Shown here: one piece after another, positions 42,802 through 53,173 of the stretch | Position numbering within the stretch: the first letter of the stretch is position 1 | Layout of the letters: every line of letters begins with the position of its first letter | DNA from: Alkalimonas delamerensis | GTDB taxonomy: Bacteria > Pseudomonadota > Gammaproteobacteria > Enterobacterales > Alteromonadaceae | DNA: 64,000 nt | Assembly (NCBI RefSeq): GCF_030717955.1 | Contig: NZ_JAUZVY010000002.1 | Coordinates: 372,001 to 436,000, forward strand | Direction of reading: 5' to 3' | Notes under the pieces: model-generated | Told to the model about the DNA's origin: nothing | Databases searched by the model: none | Seen by the model: the letters and a program-made list of their open reading frames with translations, nothing else | Translations under genes and position numbers: made by a program

Positions 42802-42868
42802 CAAAAAGCCCGATTTCAAGGTATTCTCAGCATAGCAAAAGCTAAAAAACAAACACAGGACCAACGCC

Positions 42869-45061
42869 ATGAACAAAGCGCTGATGCAACAGGCACTGGA
42901 GTTTGCCGGCATTGAAAGCAGTTACACCGACGCCTATGGCCAGCCACAGCAGGTGGAGGACAGCAGCCAACTTGCCTTATTAACGGCCCTGGGGCTGGAT
43001 TGCTCGGATGAAGACAGTCTGACCGCTTCCATTCAGCAGCAACAAGCCCGCTGGTGGCAGCAGCCCTTGTTGCCGGTGTCGGTGCAGCAACAGGATCAGC
43101 CGCTGCATCTGGAGCTGCGTTTAGCCCTGAGTCAGGCCAACGAACCGATTTCGCTGAATCTGATCACCGAGGATGGCAAGCAGCAGCCCTTTTCGCTGAC
43201 CCCCGTGGATGGCGAATTGCTGCAGGTGGTGCAGCAGCAGGAGCAGGAATTTCATCTGTACCAGCATGCCTTGCCGCAGCACCTGCCGCTTGGTTATCAT
43301 CGGTTGCGCATTACCAGCCCGGCGGCGCTGCGCTGCGAGCAGTCGCTGATTGTCACGCCAGCCCAGTGCTACCAGCCCAGGACCTTTGCCGAGCAAAAGC
43401 AGTGGGGCGTCAGCATTCAGCTGTATGGGCTGCGCTCAGAGCGCAACTGGGGCATTGGCGATTTTACCGATTTGCAGCAGCTGCTCCGTGTGCTGGCAAA
43501 GCAAGGCGCGGACTTTGTTGGCTTAAACCCCATTCATGCGCTTTATCCGGCGATGCCGGAGCATGCCAGTCCCTACAGCCCGTCGTCGCGTCGCTGGCTC
43601 AATTGCAGCTACCTGGATGTGACGGCCATGCCCGGTTATCAGCAGTCTGTTGAGTGCCAGCAGTGGGTTGGTCGTGCAGACTTTCAGCAGCAACTCAAGG
43701 AACAGCGCAGCCGCGACTGGGTCGATTACAGCGCCGTGATGGCGCTGAAATTGCCGGTACTGAAGCTGCTGCATCAGTGGTTTTGCCAGCACGGCGATGC
43801 AGCCTTGCAAGCCGACTACAGCCGTTTTAAAGACGACGGTGGCGAAAGCTTGCAGCAGCAAGCGCTGTACGATGCGCTTCATGCCGAGCTGTACCAGCAG
43901 GACCCGCAGCACTGGGGCTGGCCCAATTGGCCAGAAGACTACCGCCGGCCCGATTCCGCTGCAGTGAAGGCCTTTCGCAAGCAGCATGCCGAAGCGCTGG
44001 ATTTTTACTGCTATTTGCAATTTTGCGCCGACCAGCAGTTGGCCAGGGCTCAGGCGGTGGCCAAAGAGGCCGGGATGCTGCTGGGCATTTACCGCGATCT
44101 GGCGGTGGGCGTCAGTGAGGCCTCGATGGAGATCTGGGCCAACCCCGACTTGTATTGCCGCGATGCCAGCGTTGGGGCGCCACCGGATCCGCTGGGACCA
44201 CAAGGCCAAAACTGGGGCTTGCCGCCGATGTCGCCCTGGCAGCTCTTTCAGCAGGGTTACCGGCCTTTTATTGACCTGTTACGGAGCAATATGCAGCATG
44301 CTGGTGCACTGCGCATCGATCATGTGATGGCGCTGCTGCGGTTGTGGTGGGTGCCCAACAGTGCTGCCGATGCCCGTGGCGGGGCCTATGTCTATTACCC
44401 CATTATGGATTTGCTGGGGATCCTGGCGCTGGAAAGCCAGCGCCAGCAGGTGGTGGTGATTGGCGAGGATCTTGGCACCGTGCCGGATGGGATCCGCGAT
44501 TTGCTGACTCAGCATGGCGTGTATTCCTACCGGGTGTTTTTCTTTGAGCAAGCTCAGGATGGTGGTTTTATTTCACCGGCGCATTACCCGGAGCAGGCGC
44601 TGGCCACGCTTTGCACCCACGATTTACCGACGCTGATTGGCTTTTGGCACTGCGATGATTTAAAACTGGGCCAGCAGCTGGGTCTGTACCCGGATGAAGC
44701 GCAGTTGCAGCAATTGTTTGAACAGCGTCACCGCAACAAGCAGCGGATCTTAGACTCCTTGCATGGTCATGGCGCGCTACCTACCGATTACCCGCGTCAG
44801 GTCGAGCAGGTTGGGATGGAGCCGGTGCTGGCCCGGGCCTTGCAACTGCATCTGGCCAAAGGTCACAGCCAGCTGCTGAGTTTGCAACTGGAAGACTGGA
44901 TGCAGATGACCCAGCCGGTCAATGTGCCTGGAACCAGCGACGAATACCCGAACTGGCGCCGCAAGCTCAGCCAGACGCTGGAGCACTGGCAGCAGGACCC
45001 GGCCCAGCAGGATTTGATGCAGCAACTTACTCAGGCCAGACGCGACTGGCTGTACAGTTAG
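42869..45061 (+). CDS. malQ: 4-alpha-glucanotransferase (amylomaltase)
   Basis: GH77 enzyme that moves glucan segments between maltodextrins, 730 residues. A long N-terminal extension of about 150 residues precedes the barrel, as in E. coli MalQ. Catalytic regions are intact: nucleophile Asp484 in LRIDHVMALLRLWWVP, acid/base Glu in VIGEDLGTVP, and Asp in CTHDLPTLIGFW. GAPPDPLGPQGQNWGLPP is the family loop. AGGA precedes the ATG. It heads malQ-glgB-glgX, so here it probably recycles short dextrins released from glycogen rather than serving a maltose regulon. Confidence 0.95.
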   Translation: MNKALMQQALEFAGIESSYTDAYGQPQQVEDSSQLALLTALGLDCSDEDSLTASIQQQQARWWQQPLLPVSVQQQDQPLHLELRLALSQANEPISLNLITEDGKQQPFSLTPVDGELLQVVQQQEQEFHLYQHALPQHLPLGYHRLRITSPAALRCEQSLIVTPAQCYQPRTFAEQKQWGVSIQLYGLRSERNWGIGDFTDLQQLLRVLAKQGADFVGLNPIHALYPAMPEHASPYSPSSRRWLNCSYLDVTAMPGYQQSVECQQWVGRADFQQQLKEQRSRDWVDYSAVMALKLPVLKLLHQWFCQHGDAALQADYSRFKDDGGESLQQQALYDALHAELYQQDPQHWGWPNWPEDYRRPDSAAVKAFRKQHAEALDFYCYLQFCADQQLARAQAVAKEAGMLLGIYRDLAVGVSEASMEIWANPDLYCRDASVGAPPDPLGPQGQNWGLPPMSPWQLFQQGYRPFIDLLRSNMQHAGALRIDHVMALLRLWWVPNSAADARGGAYVYYPIMDLLGILALESQRQQVVVIGEDLGTVPDGIRDLLTQHGVYSYRVFFFEQAQDGGFISPAHYPEQALATLCTHDLPTLIGFWHCDDLKLGQQLGLYPDEAQLQQLFEQRHRNKQRILDSLHGHGALPTDYPRQVEQVGMEPVLARALQLHLAKGHSQLLSLQLEDWMQMTQPVNVPGTSDEYPNWRRKLSQTLEHWQQDPAQQDLMQQLTQARRDWLYS

Positions 45062-45138
45062 CCCTAGCAGGCACAGGCTCCGCGAAACGGCGCGGAGGCC
45101 GTGTCAGGATGGATAACAATCAATACAAAGGATACAGG

Positions 45139-47330
45139 ATGACAAAAGCGGACGATTTAGCGGCAGTACGTTGTGCCCAGCCTTTTGCCTTGCTGGGCTG
45201 GCAGCCAAATCTGGTGGCAGGGAAGCAAAAAGGCTGGCTGATTCGTTGTTATCTGCCCGATGCCAGCCAGGTTGAAGTCATCGAGCAGCAAAGTGGTAAA
45301 CTGCTGGGCCAGTGCGCGCCAAGCGCCGAGCTGCCGGGCTTGTTTGAGCTCTGTTTGCCGCGTAAACGCAAAACCAGCCTCTACCGCTTGCGGGTGCGCT
45401 ATGCCGAGGGCTGGCAGGAGTTGTTCGACCCCTACCAATTCCAGCAGCAGGCTTATCATGCGGTGCACTTTGTGCACACGGAGCCACAAAACCTGTACCG
45501 TCAGCTGGGCGCGCAGCGCATCCGGCTCGAAAGCGGCAAAACAACGCTCAATGCCATCCGTTTTGCGGTCTATGCCCCCAACGCCAGCAGTGTCAGCCTG
45601 ATAGGCGACATGAACCATTGGGACGGTCGCCGTCATCCAATGCAAAAAACCGATTGTGGCCACTGGGTGCTGGTGATGCCAGAGCTGGATGTTGGCGTGC
45701 GCTACAAATACGAAATTAAAGACAGCCGGGGGCATCTGCTGCCGCACAAGGCCGATCCGCTGGGCTTTTTTGCCGATCAGTATCCTTCCCATGCCTCGCG
45801 GGTGTACGATCACGGTCAGTACTCTTGGCAAGATCAGGCATGGCGCGAGCGCAAAGCCGCTTCGCCGTATCAGGCACCCATCAGCATTTACGAGGTGCAT
45901 CTGGGCTCCTGGCGGCGCGACGAGGACAACCAGCCACTCAGTTACCTTGAGCTGAAAGAGCAGCTGATCCCTTACTTGCTCCAAATGGGCTACACCCATC
46001 TGGAGCTGTTGCCGGTGATGGAGCATCCTTTTGATGGCTCCTGGGGTTATCAGCCGGTTGGGCTTTTTGCCCCCAGCTCACGGTTTGGCAGCCCGGATGA
46101 ATTTAAAGCCCTGATCGACGCCTGCCATCAGGCCGGGATCGGCGTCATTCTGGATTGGGTGCCGGCCCATTTCCCGGACGATGGCCATGGTCTGGCCCGT
46201 TTTGACGGCAGCGCCTTGTACGAGTACGAAGATCCGCGCCGTGGCTGGCACCCGGACTGGAATTCCTGCATTTACGATTTTGGCAAAGACACAGTGCGGC
46301 AGTTTTTGCTGGCCAGCGCCCTGTACTGGTTCGAACACTTTCACATTGATGGCATCCGGGTCGATGCAGTCGCTTCGATGCTGTACTGGGATTACTCGCG
46401 CAAAGCCGGCGAGTGGGTGCCCAATGTCGATGGCGGCAACCACAACTACGAGGCCATCAGTCTGTTGCAGTGGCTGAATACCGAAATTTACCGCCATTTC
46501 CCGCAGGCGCTGACCATCGCCGAGGAGTCCACCTCCTTTGCCGGGGTGTCCCGGCCGGTCGATCAGGGAGGCCTTGGTTTTGGCTTTAAATGGAACATGG
46601 GCTGGATGAACGACAGCCTGCGCTACATGCACAAGGATCCGGCTTACCGCAAGTTTCACCACGACGACCTGACCTTTGCCATGGTCTATCACTACAACGA
46701 GAACTTTGTGCTGTCGCTGTCGCACGATGAAGTGGTGCACGGCAAGGGCAGCCTGCTGCACAAGATGCCGGGCGACGAATGGCAGCAAGCCGCCAATGTC
46801 CGGGCCTACATTGCTTACATGTTTGCCCATCCGGGCAAAAAGCTGCACTTTATGGGCATGGAGCTGGCGCAGGCGGCCGAATGGAGCCATCAGCGCAGTC
46901 TGGACTGGCACCTGCTCGAATTTGACAAACACCGCGGCGTGCAGCAGCTGTTTCGCGATCTGAACCACCGCTACCGGGAGCAGCGCCCCTTGCATCAGTT
47001 GGATTACGATCCGGCTGGTTTTGGCTGGCTGGATCACACCGATGCCGAGCATTCGGTGCTAAGCTTTTACCGGCAAGACAGCGCCGGGGAGCGGGTCTAT
47101 GTGGTCTGCAACTTTACTCCGGTTCCGCGTAACCAATACCAGCTGGGTGTGGCCGCGGCAGGAGACTACGAGGTGATTCTGAATACCGATAGCCAGTACT
47201 ACTGGGGCAGCAACTTTGATGTTGGCAGCCACTTGCAGGCCAGCGCAACACCGCATCAGGGCCAGGATGCCAGTCTGGTGCTGGCTATACCGCCGCTGGC
47301 CACCCTCTACCTGCGACGCCGGAGTCCGGC

Positions 47331-47334
<4 letters not shown>
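45139..47334 (+). CDS. glgB: 1,4-alpha-glucan branching enzyme
   Basis: GH13 enzyme that makes alpha-1,6 branches in glycogen, about 731 residues. Two N-terminal beta domains (the second is CBM48, VSLIGDMNHWDGRRHPM) precede the barrel. Nucleophile Asp409 lies in GIRVDAVASMLYWDYSR, acid/base Glu462 in TIAEESTSF, and the transition-state Asp in LSHDEVVHGKGSL. ATG 45139 has AAAGGA at good spacing; the upstream ATG 45109 has a poorly placed site. The stop overlaps the glgX start. Confidence 0.95.
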
Positions 47335-49394
<2,060 letters not shown>

Positions 49395-49574
49395 GTGGCG
49401 CTAAGCAACTGCCAAAAGGTGGATCGATTACCAGTGGTTGGTTAAACTTCTGTGATCCAGTTACTTGCAAGGAAAATCCCTGCTTTTCTCACCATACACT
49501 CTCTGCTTTGTTATTAAGTTGTTGATTTAGTGAGGTGGGTTCGCTAGATTAAGTGGATAGGAAAAAGATAGAAG

Positions 49575-49606
49575 GGAAAATCCCGTGGGGAAAGAAGGGA
49601 TTTTCC
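49575..49606. repeat. Hairpin GGAAAATCCC/GGGATTTTCC before the cassette region
   Basis: A 10-bp perfect stem with a 12-base loop, 14 bases before the first core-like site. A further direct copy of GGAAAATCCC occurs about 100 bases upstream, near 49470. The 49414-49619 stretch otherwise shows no gene or attI that I can identify. Confidence 0.55.
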
Positions 49607-49619
49607 AAACTATTAAGCT

Positions 49620-49626
49620 GTTAAGC
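49620..49626 (+). other. Putative left boundary core site (GTTRRRY) of the cassette array
   Basis: GTTAAGC fits the integron core GTTRRRY and equals the core that ends the third attC at 52304. No R'' partner or stem is visible upstream, so it is not a normal attC. It could be what remains of an attI or a recombined secondary site. Confidence 0.45.
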
Positions 49627-49642
49627 ACGATGGCACCAGCTA

Positions 49643-49981
49643 ATGGAGATCAAGACTTTGCAAGCCCCATGTTGTGCTAAAGAAATTGAGTTTGAGACCG
49701 TTCTGAGTATTACTGAGTGGGCTTCGAACGTGCCGCAGTGGGACTTTTGGCAATGGAATTATTATCGGTGTCCTCATTGCCAAACACCGTCTTGGTTTGG
49801 GTATAACGGTGAGGGCGGATGGTTGGGCATTTATGGGGCTGCTCCGGTAGCTGATTTGATTCCAATTTCCCGCGTCGAGGGGATGCCCCCACCAAAAATT
49901 GGCGTGGATTCAGTCGCCTTTCAATATCGTGGCGTGGGCTATGAAATTCATCGCGGAAAGTATTACTGGAAAAATGCTTAA
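49643..49981 (+). CDS. Cassette 1: small protein with a CxxC motif, unknown
   Basis: Unrecognised 112-residue soluble protein. Cys9-Cys10 (APCCAKEIEFE) and Cys43-x-x-Cys46 (YRCPHCQTPSWFGY) suggest a zinc-ribbon-like or metal site, and it is rich in Trp and Tyr. The stop codon is inside the R'' core of an attC, as expected for an integron cassette gene. The ribosome site is poor (AGCTAATG), which is common in cassettes. An overlapping ATG at 49629 is in another frame. No function can be assigned. Confidence 0.6.
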   Translation: MEIKTLQAPCCAKEIEFETVLSITEWASNVPQWDFWQWNYYRCPHCQTPSWFGYNGEGGWLGIYGAAPVADLIPISRVEGMPPPKIGVDSVAFQYRGVGYEIHRGKYYWKNA

Positions 49982-50059
49982 CAATCGCAGGCACAGCGAC
50001 GGCTTTTCCGCTGCGGCTGCGCCTTCACTACAAAGCCGCGCGTGCTGCGGGCGTTAGAT
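49976..50059 (+). other. attC site 1
   Basis: 84-bp site with R'' GCTTAAC (49976-49982) and R' GTTAGAT (50053-50059). The inner arms pair imperfectly: the left CGCAGGCACAGCGACGGCTTT opposes the reverse complement of AAAGCCGCGCGTGCTGCG, leaving unpaired extra bases, the hallmark of attC folding. The centre can form a small extra stem. It lies directly after a gene, in the cassette orientation. Confidence 0.85.
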
Positions 50060-50080
50060 TCAAAGGAGAGTAAGACACAC

Positions 50081-51550
50081 ATGAATCTATTAAGAGAGAG
50101 TTTGGATCTTGATGAGCTTTTCGGTAAGGACAGGGCTCAAGAAGATTCAAATCTTGAGAAGTATTTCGTAAAAACAAAACAGTACCAAGAAATATACTCT
50201 GGAAACAAAGAGCTAGTTCTTGGAAGGAAAGGGGCAGGTAAGTCTTCTTTGTTCTCAATACTAGGGAAAGAACTCCCACGTGCTGGGAAAATTGTCGTTT
50301 CAGTTTCCCCGAAGGGTGAAGACTATGTACAGATAAAACAAAACGTCCAAAAATATATGGATATATCTTTGGATGAGGATTTTAAATACGCACTAGTTTG
50401 GAAGGATTTCATAATTTCCGAGTTATCTCTGGCTATAATTGAAAAAACAGAAACTCCAGAACTAAAAAAGTATCTCAAAGAAAACGGAAAGGTTGATGAT
50501 TCATTTGCAGTAAGGTTTACAAAATCTATTTTTAAGGTGTTTGGTGATGCAAATTTGAAGGCGAAAGCTGGAGATATGGAGGTTGGTTTTAATATCAACT
50601 TCTCAGAGCTATTTTCAGTCATGAATTCACCTGACCTAAAAAAAGTAAAAGAAGAAATTGAATCTGCTGTATCCAAAAATGAATTCTTTGTTTTGTTTGA
50701 TAATCTCGATGAGCCATGGAAAAACAATAAGGAGATGAACTCATGGCTTAGAGGCCTCATCCTATCAATGAGGCAACTAAAGAGAGATTTTAATAACTTG
50801 AAATTGGTTTCATTTCTGAGGAATGATATATTCGACGAAATTTCAAAGGGCAGTGATCTTTTCGACTCAAGAAGTGAAATAACAAGAATTAGCTGGGTTG
50901 ATGATAACAATTACAGTCTAAAGAAGCTGTTGGCTACTCGAGTTGCTGTATATTTCGATAGAAAAAAACCATCAACTCTAAATGAGTTTGATGATCTTTG
51001 GAAATTGATTTTTCCGGAAAAAGTTAATTTTAAGTCTGGCAAATGGATTTGGGCGAGTAAGTATGTAATTGATAGAACTTTTTCAAGACCAAGAGAGTTT
51101 TTGCAATTTTGTCGCTTGGCTATAGAAAAGTCTCGTTCAAAAAACATTCCCGTTCCATATGATTCAATCATATCTGCCTCGAGAGAGTTCAGCGATTGGA
51201 AATTGAGCGATTTGGTAGGCGAGCATTCAAAAACATATACCAATATAGACGCTTGCATTCTAAGTAGCGCAGGAGCAACTGATCGCTCATGGAAAGCATC
51301 TCATCAAAAACTAATAAAGCATTTCGATGAGACCGAAGATGACCAAAAGATATTTAGTCTTTCCGACGATAGATACCTTAACTCAGTAGATACTGTTAAG
51401 TTTCTACATAAGTGTGGTTTCTTAAGGCAAGTAATAGGTAAGGATAAAAAAAGATTTCTAACATACGAGGATGAAAATTTTTTCAATCCAAAGTCAGCAA
51501 CATTCGATGTGCATCCTGCCTTTCGAAACAAACTGTCCACGCATGGTTGA
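50081..51550 (+). CDS. Cassette 2: P-loop ATPase resembling the Sll1717-type family
   Basis: 489-residue ATPase, very AT-rich and with codon use unlike the flanking genes, so recently acquired. Walker A GRKGAGKSS is at 48-56 and the Walker B region FFVLFDNLDEPW has Asp207-Asn-Leu-Asp210-Glu211, as in STAND/KAP-like P-loop NTPases. No membrane segment is seen. The C-terminal 150 residues (after about 340) have a winged-helix-like charged character and no motif that I recognise. ATG 50081 is preceded by AAAGGAGAG; the longer frame from 50042 begins inside the attC and is rejected. The resemblance to the Sll1717-type family is from memory of its motifs. The function is unknown; a phage-defence role is plausible for a lone ATPase cassette. 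Confidence 0.75.
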   Translation: MNLLRESLDLDELFGKDRAQEDSNLEKYFVKTKQYQEIYSGNKELVLGRKGAGKSSLFSILGKELPRAGKIVVSVSPKGEDYVQIKQNVQKYMDISLDEDFKYALVWKDFIISELSLAIIEKTETPELKKYLKENGKVDDSFAVRFTKSIFKVFGDANLKAKAGDMEVGFNINFSELFSVMNSPDLKKVKEEIESAVSKNEFFVLFDNLDEPWKNNKEMNSWLRGLILSMRQLKRDFNNLKLVSFLRNDIFDEISKGSDLFDSRSEITRISWVDDNNYSLKKLLATRVAVYFDRKKPSTLNEFDDLWKLIFPEKVNFKSGKWIWASKYVIDRTFSRPREFLQFCRLAIEKSRSKNIPVPYDSIISASREFSDWKLSDLVGEHSKTYTNIDACILSSAGATDRSWKASHQKLIKHFDETEDDQKIFSLSDDRYLNSVDTVKFLHKCGFLRQVIGKDKKRFLTYEDENFFNPKSATFDVHPAFRNKLSTHG

Positions 51551-51634
51551 ATCTAACAAGAAAATGTTGTTGGACGTCAACTGCTACGCTCCTTCGTCGC
51601 TTTGCAGTTGCCGCCACAAATTTAAGCGTTAGCT
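51551..51634 (+). other. attC site 2
   Basis: 84-bp site with R'' ATCTAAC (51551-51557) immediately after the ATPase stop and R' GTTAGCT (51628-51634). Arms TTGTTGGACGTCAACTGC and the reverse complement of GCAGTTGCCGCCACAA pair with unpaired bases. Its sequence differs from site 1, so the cassettes have separate origins. Confidence 0.85.
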
Positions 51635-51647
51635 GAAAGAGAGAATC

Positions 51648-52181
51648 ATGGAAGCTGTAGCATTAAATAAAGTCGTAGCGCTATTCATTGTTTACCTTGT
51701 TGCTGGTTTGATTCCTATTATTGGAGTTGCGTCATCTAAAAAGGTAAGTCGATATGACTGTTTAGCTTGGGGTGGTTTGCTAATTTATCTGGCGGCTTTC
51801 ATGCTTGTTCCGTTAACTGAACTTCAAAGCATGATTGGTGTGTATGTCCAGCACGGGTGTGAGTTCGATATGGCAATGCGTGAGTGTGGCAGGCAACTTA
51901 CTGTAACTGATTTTAGTGACCTTATATTATTCAAACAGTACATATTATTGCTCACTTTTATTTTTACCTTTGCTATTGGCGGTACTGGTATAAATTTATT
52001 TAGTCAAGGGGTTGCAGGTCGGGGCTCATTTATATCTGAGGAGGCTGAGCGTAAATTTACGATGTGGCTAACCAGAATAGAAAAGAACCAAAAGGTTATG
52101 TTTTACATGCTGCTGCTTTCAATACTATTGTCGGTCGTATCGTTGTTTACAGTGGGCATTGTAATTAAGTTCATCAGCTAA
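51648..52181 (+). CDS. Cassette 3: four-helix membrane protein, unknown
   Basis: Unrecognised 177-residue protein with hydrophobic helices at about 9-28, 37-56, 95-116 and 150-175. The loop between helices two and three contains two cysteines (HGCEFDMAMRECGRQL), likely periplasmic. The region between helices three and four is charged (SEEAERKFTMWLTRIEKNQK) and probably cytoplasmic. It starts 13 bases after the core of attC 2 with AAAGAGAG as ribosome site, and its stop overlaps the R'' of attC 3. No function can be inferred beyond membrane location. Confidence 0.65.
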   Translation: MEAVALNKVVALFIVYLVAGLIPIIGVASSKKVSRYDCLAWGGLLIYLAAFMLVPLTELQSMIGVYVQHGCEFDMAMRECGRQLTVTDFSDLILFKQYILLLTFIFTFAIGGTGINLFSQGVAGRGSFISEEAERKFTMWLTRIEKNQKVMFYMLLLSILLSVVSLFTVGIVIKFIS

Positions 52182-52310
52182 CACATATGAGCCCACTCTA
52201 AATTCGGGGTCAGATAAAAATTTTTAAATTCGGGGTCAGATAAAAATTTTGATCGATTTTGAAAATTAAATTCGGGGTCAGAACAAAATTTTGGCTCTAC
52301 TCTGTTAAGC
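52176..52310 (+). other. attC site 3, enlarged by an internal repeat insertion
   Basis: R'' AGCTAAC (52176-52182) and R' GTTAAGC (52304-52310) flank 121 bases. The outer arms still pair: TAACACATATGAGCC opposes the reverse complement of GGCTCTACTCTGTTA. The apex is filled by three copies of a 26-bp repeat, so the terminal structure of this attC has been replaced or invaded. Confidence 0.65.
52199..52292 (+). repeat. Three copies of a 26-bp repeat (AAATTCGGGGTCAGA core)
   Basis: Copies at 52199-52224, 52225-52250 and 52267-52292. The first two are adjacent and identical; the third has GAACAAAA in place of GATAAAAA and follows a 16-base spacer. Sequences with a GGGGTCAGA core near AAATT runs often accompany REP/RAYT-type elements, but no transposase gene is present. 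Confidence 0.75.
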
Positions 52311-52317
52311 CAGCCTA

Positions 52318-52335
52318 AAGGGGCTGCGGCCCCTT
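52318..52335 (+). terminator. Short GC hairpin after the cassette array
   Basis: AAGGGGC (52318-52324) and GCCCCTT (52329-52335) around a TGCG loop, followed by ATCTT. It may terminate cassette transcription before the acetyltransferase gene; the T run is poor. Confidence 0.4.
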
Positions 52336-52367
52336 ATCTTGCTTTGCTGCAGCAACAAGGTCAACTA

Positions 52368-52880
52368 ATGAGTCAATTCAACATACGCGTTCTGAAGCCC
52401 AAAGACTGGCCCTTGTACAAACAGATCCGGCTGGCTTCTTTGCAAGAGTCACCGGATGCCTTTGGCTTAACCTACCAGCAAGCGCTGTTGCTGCCAGACG
52501 CGGATTGGGCTTCGCTGCTGAATTCAACATCCGATGGGGCCTTATCCCTGCCTTTGGTCGTAGACATGAACCAGGAAATGGTCGCTTTAGCATGGGGGCT
52601 GATCCCAGCTAATAAGGATGTGGCCCACATTTACCAAATGTGGGTAGCGCCCAAAGCCAGAGGCAAGGGGATTGCCATTGCATTGCTGGATGAACTAAAA
52701 GCCTGGGCGCTAGCGAAGCAGTGCAAATCGCTTCAGTTGTCGGTGACCACAACCAACAGCGCTGCTGTTGGCTTGTACCATCGGTATGGGTTTCAAGCTG
52801 CAAGCAAGCAGCAAGCCTTGCAGCCAGACTCCGCATTGGTGGTGCAAAGCATGCAGTTGCCACTGAACCATGCGGCCTGA
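52368..52880 (+). CDS. GNAT-family N-acetyltransferase
   Basis: Acetyl-CoA-dependent acetyltransferase, 170 residues. The acetyl-CoA motif A is seen as QMWVAPKARGKGIAIALLDELKAWA, and motif B ends with SAAVGLYHRYGFQ. The substrate is unknown. ATG 52368 has AAGG upstream; the open frame to 52344 is not needed. Base composition is closer to the core genome than that of the preceding cassettes, but it lies between attC 3 and a decayed attC-like sequence and could be an older cassette gene. Confidence 0.85.
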   Translation: MSQFNIRVLKPKDWPLYKQIRLASLQESPDAFGLTYQQALLLPDADWASLLNSTSDGALSLPLVVDMNQEMVALAWGLIPANKDVAHIYQMWVAPKARGKGIAIALLDELKAWALAKQCKSLQLSVTTTNSAAVGLYHRYGFQAASKQQALQPDSALVVQSMQLPLNHAA

Positions 52881-53023
52881 CGCAGTGCAGTATTTGTTTT
52901 GCCGGTCCATCCATCTTCTATACTAAGGCTGAGCAACCCCCACAGGCTGACGCTTTGCAGCAGAGCGCCATGTGAATCAGCATTTTCGAATTCAAAACGG
53001 CAGAGCGCATCGTTGAAAAATAA

Positions 53024-53104
53024 GCAGAACAATTGCTATCAAAAACGTGCTCGTTGGACGCTCGACTCACAACAAGTTGTTCGCGTTTGTGGTGGGTTTT
53101 AGCC
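53024..53104 (+). other. Decayed attC-like sequence (candidate)
   Basis: AGAACAATTGCTATC... to ...GTGGGTTTTAGC has attC-like order (AAC core, partly complementary arms CGTTGG/TTTGTGG, right end TTTTAGC) but no intact GTTRRRY. Its place, between the GNAT and toxin-antitoxin genes, is where a cassette boundary would be. Otherwise 52881-53115 shows nothing recognisable. Confidence 0.3.
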
Positions 53105-53115
53105 CGTTTGAAAGC

Positions 53116-53148
53116 TTGCTATGCTCAGAGTGATAGAATAGTATCACT
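53116..53148 (+). promoter_or_regulatory. Promoter with overlapping operator of the Phd/ParE module
   Basis: A likely -35 TTGCTA (53116-53121) and -10 TAGTAT (53139-53144) are 17 bases apart. The palindrome AGTGATA-N6-TATCACT (53129-53148) covers the -10 box, the expected place for autorepression by the antitoxin-toxin complex. Confidence 0.55.
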
Positions 53149-53173
53149 TTGGTGTTTCTTTGGAGCAGCTCAA

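Noticed and set aside
43054..43653. 199-codon plus-strand frame inside malQ
   Set aside because: Overlaps the MalQ catalytic coding sequence in another frame; Ala/Arg-rich shadow typical of GC-rich DNA.
45157..47052. Two long minus-strand frames opposite glgB
   Set aside because: Both are antisense to an intact GH13 enzyme and have no ribosome site or recognisable domain.
49395..49642. Integron integrase remnant or complete attI
   Set aside because: No tyrosine-recombinase coding remnant in any frame; only a single GTTRRRY and a simple hairpin.
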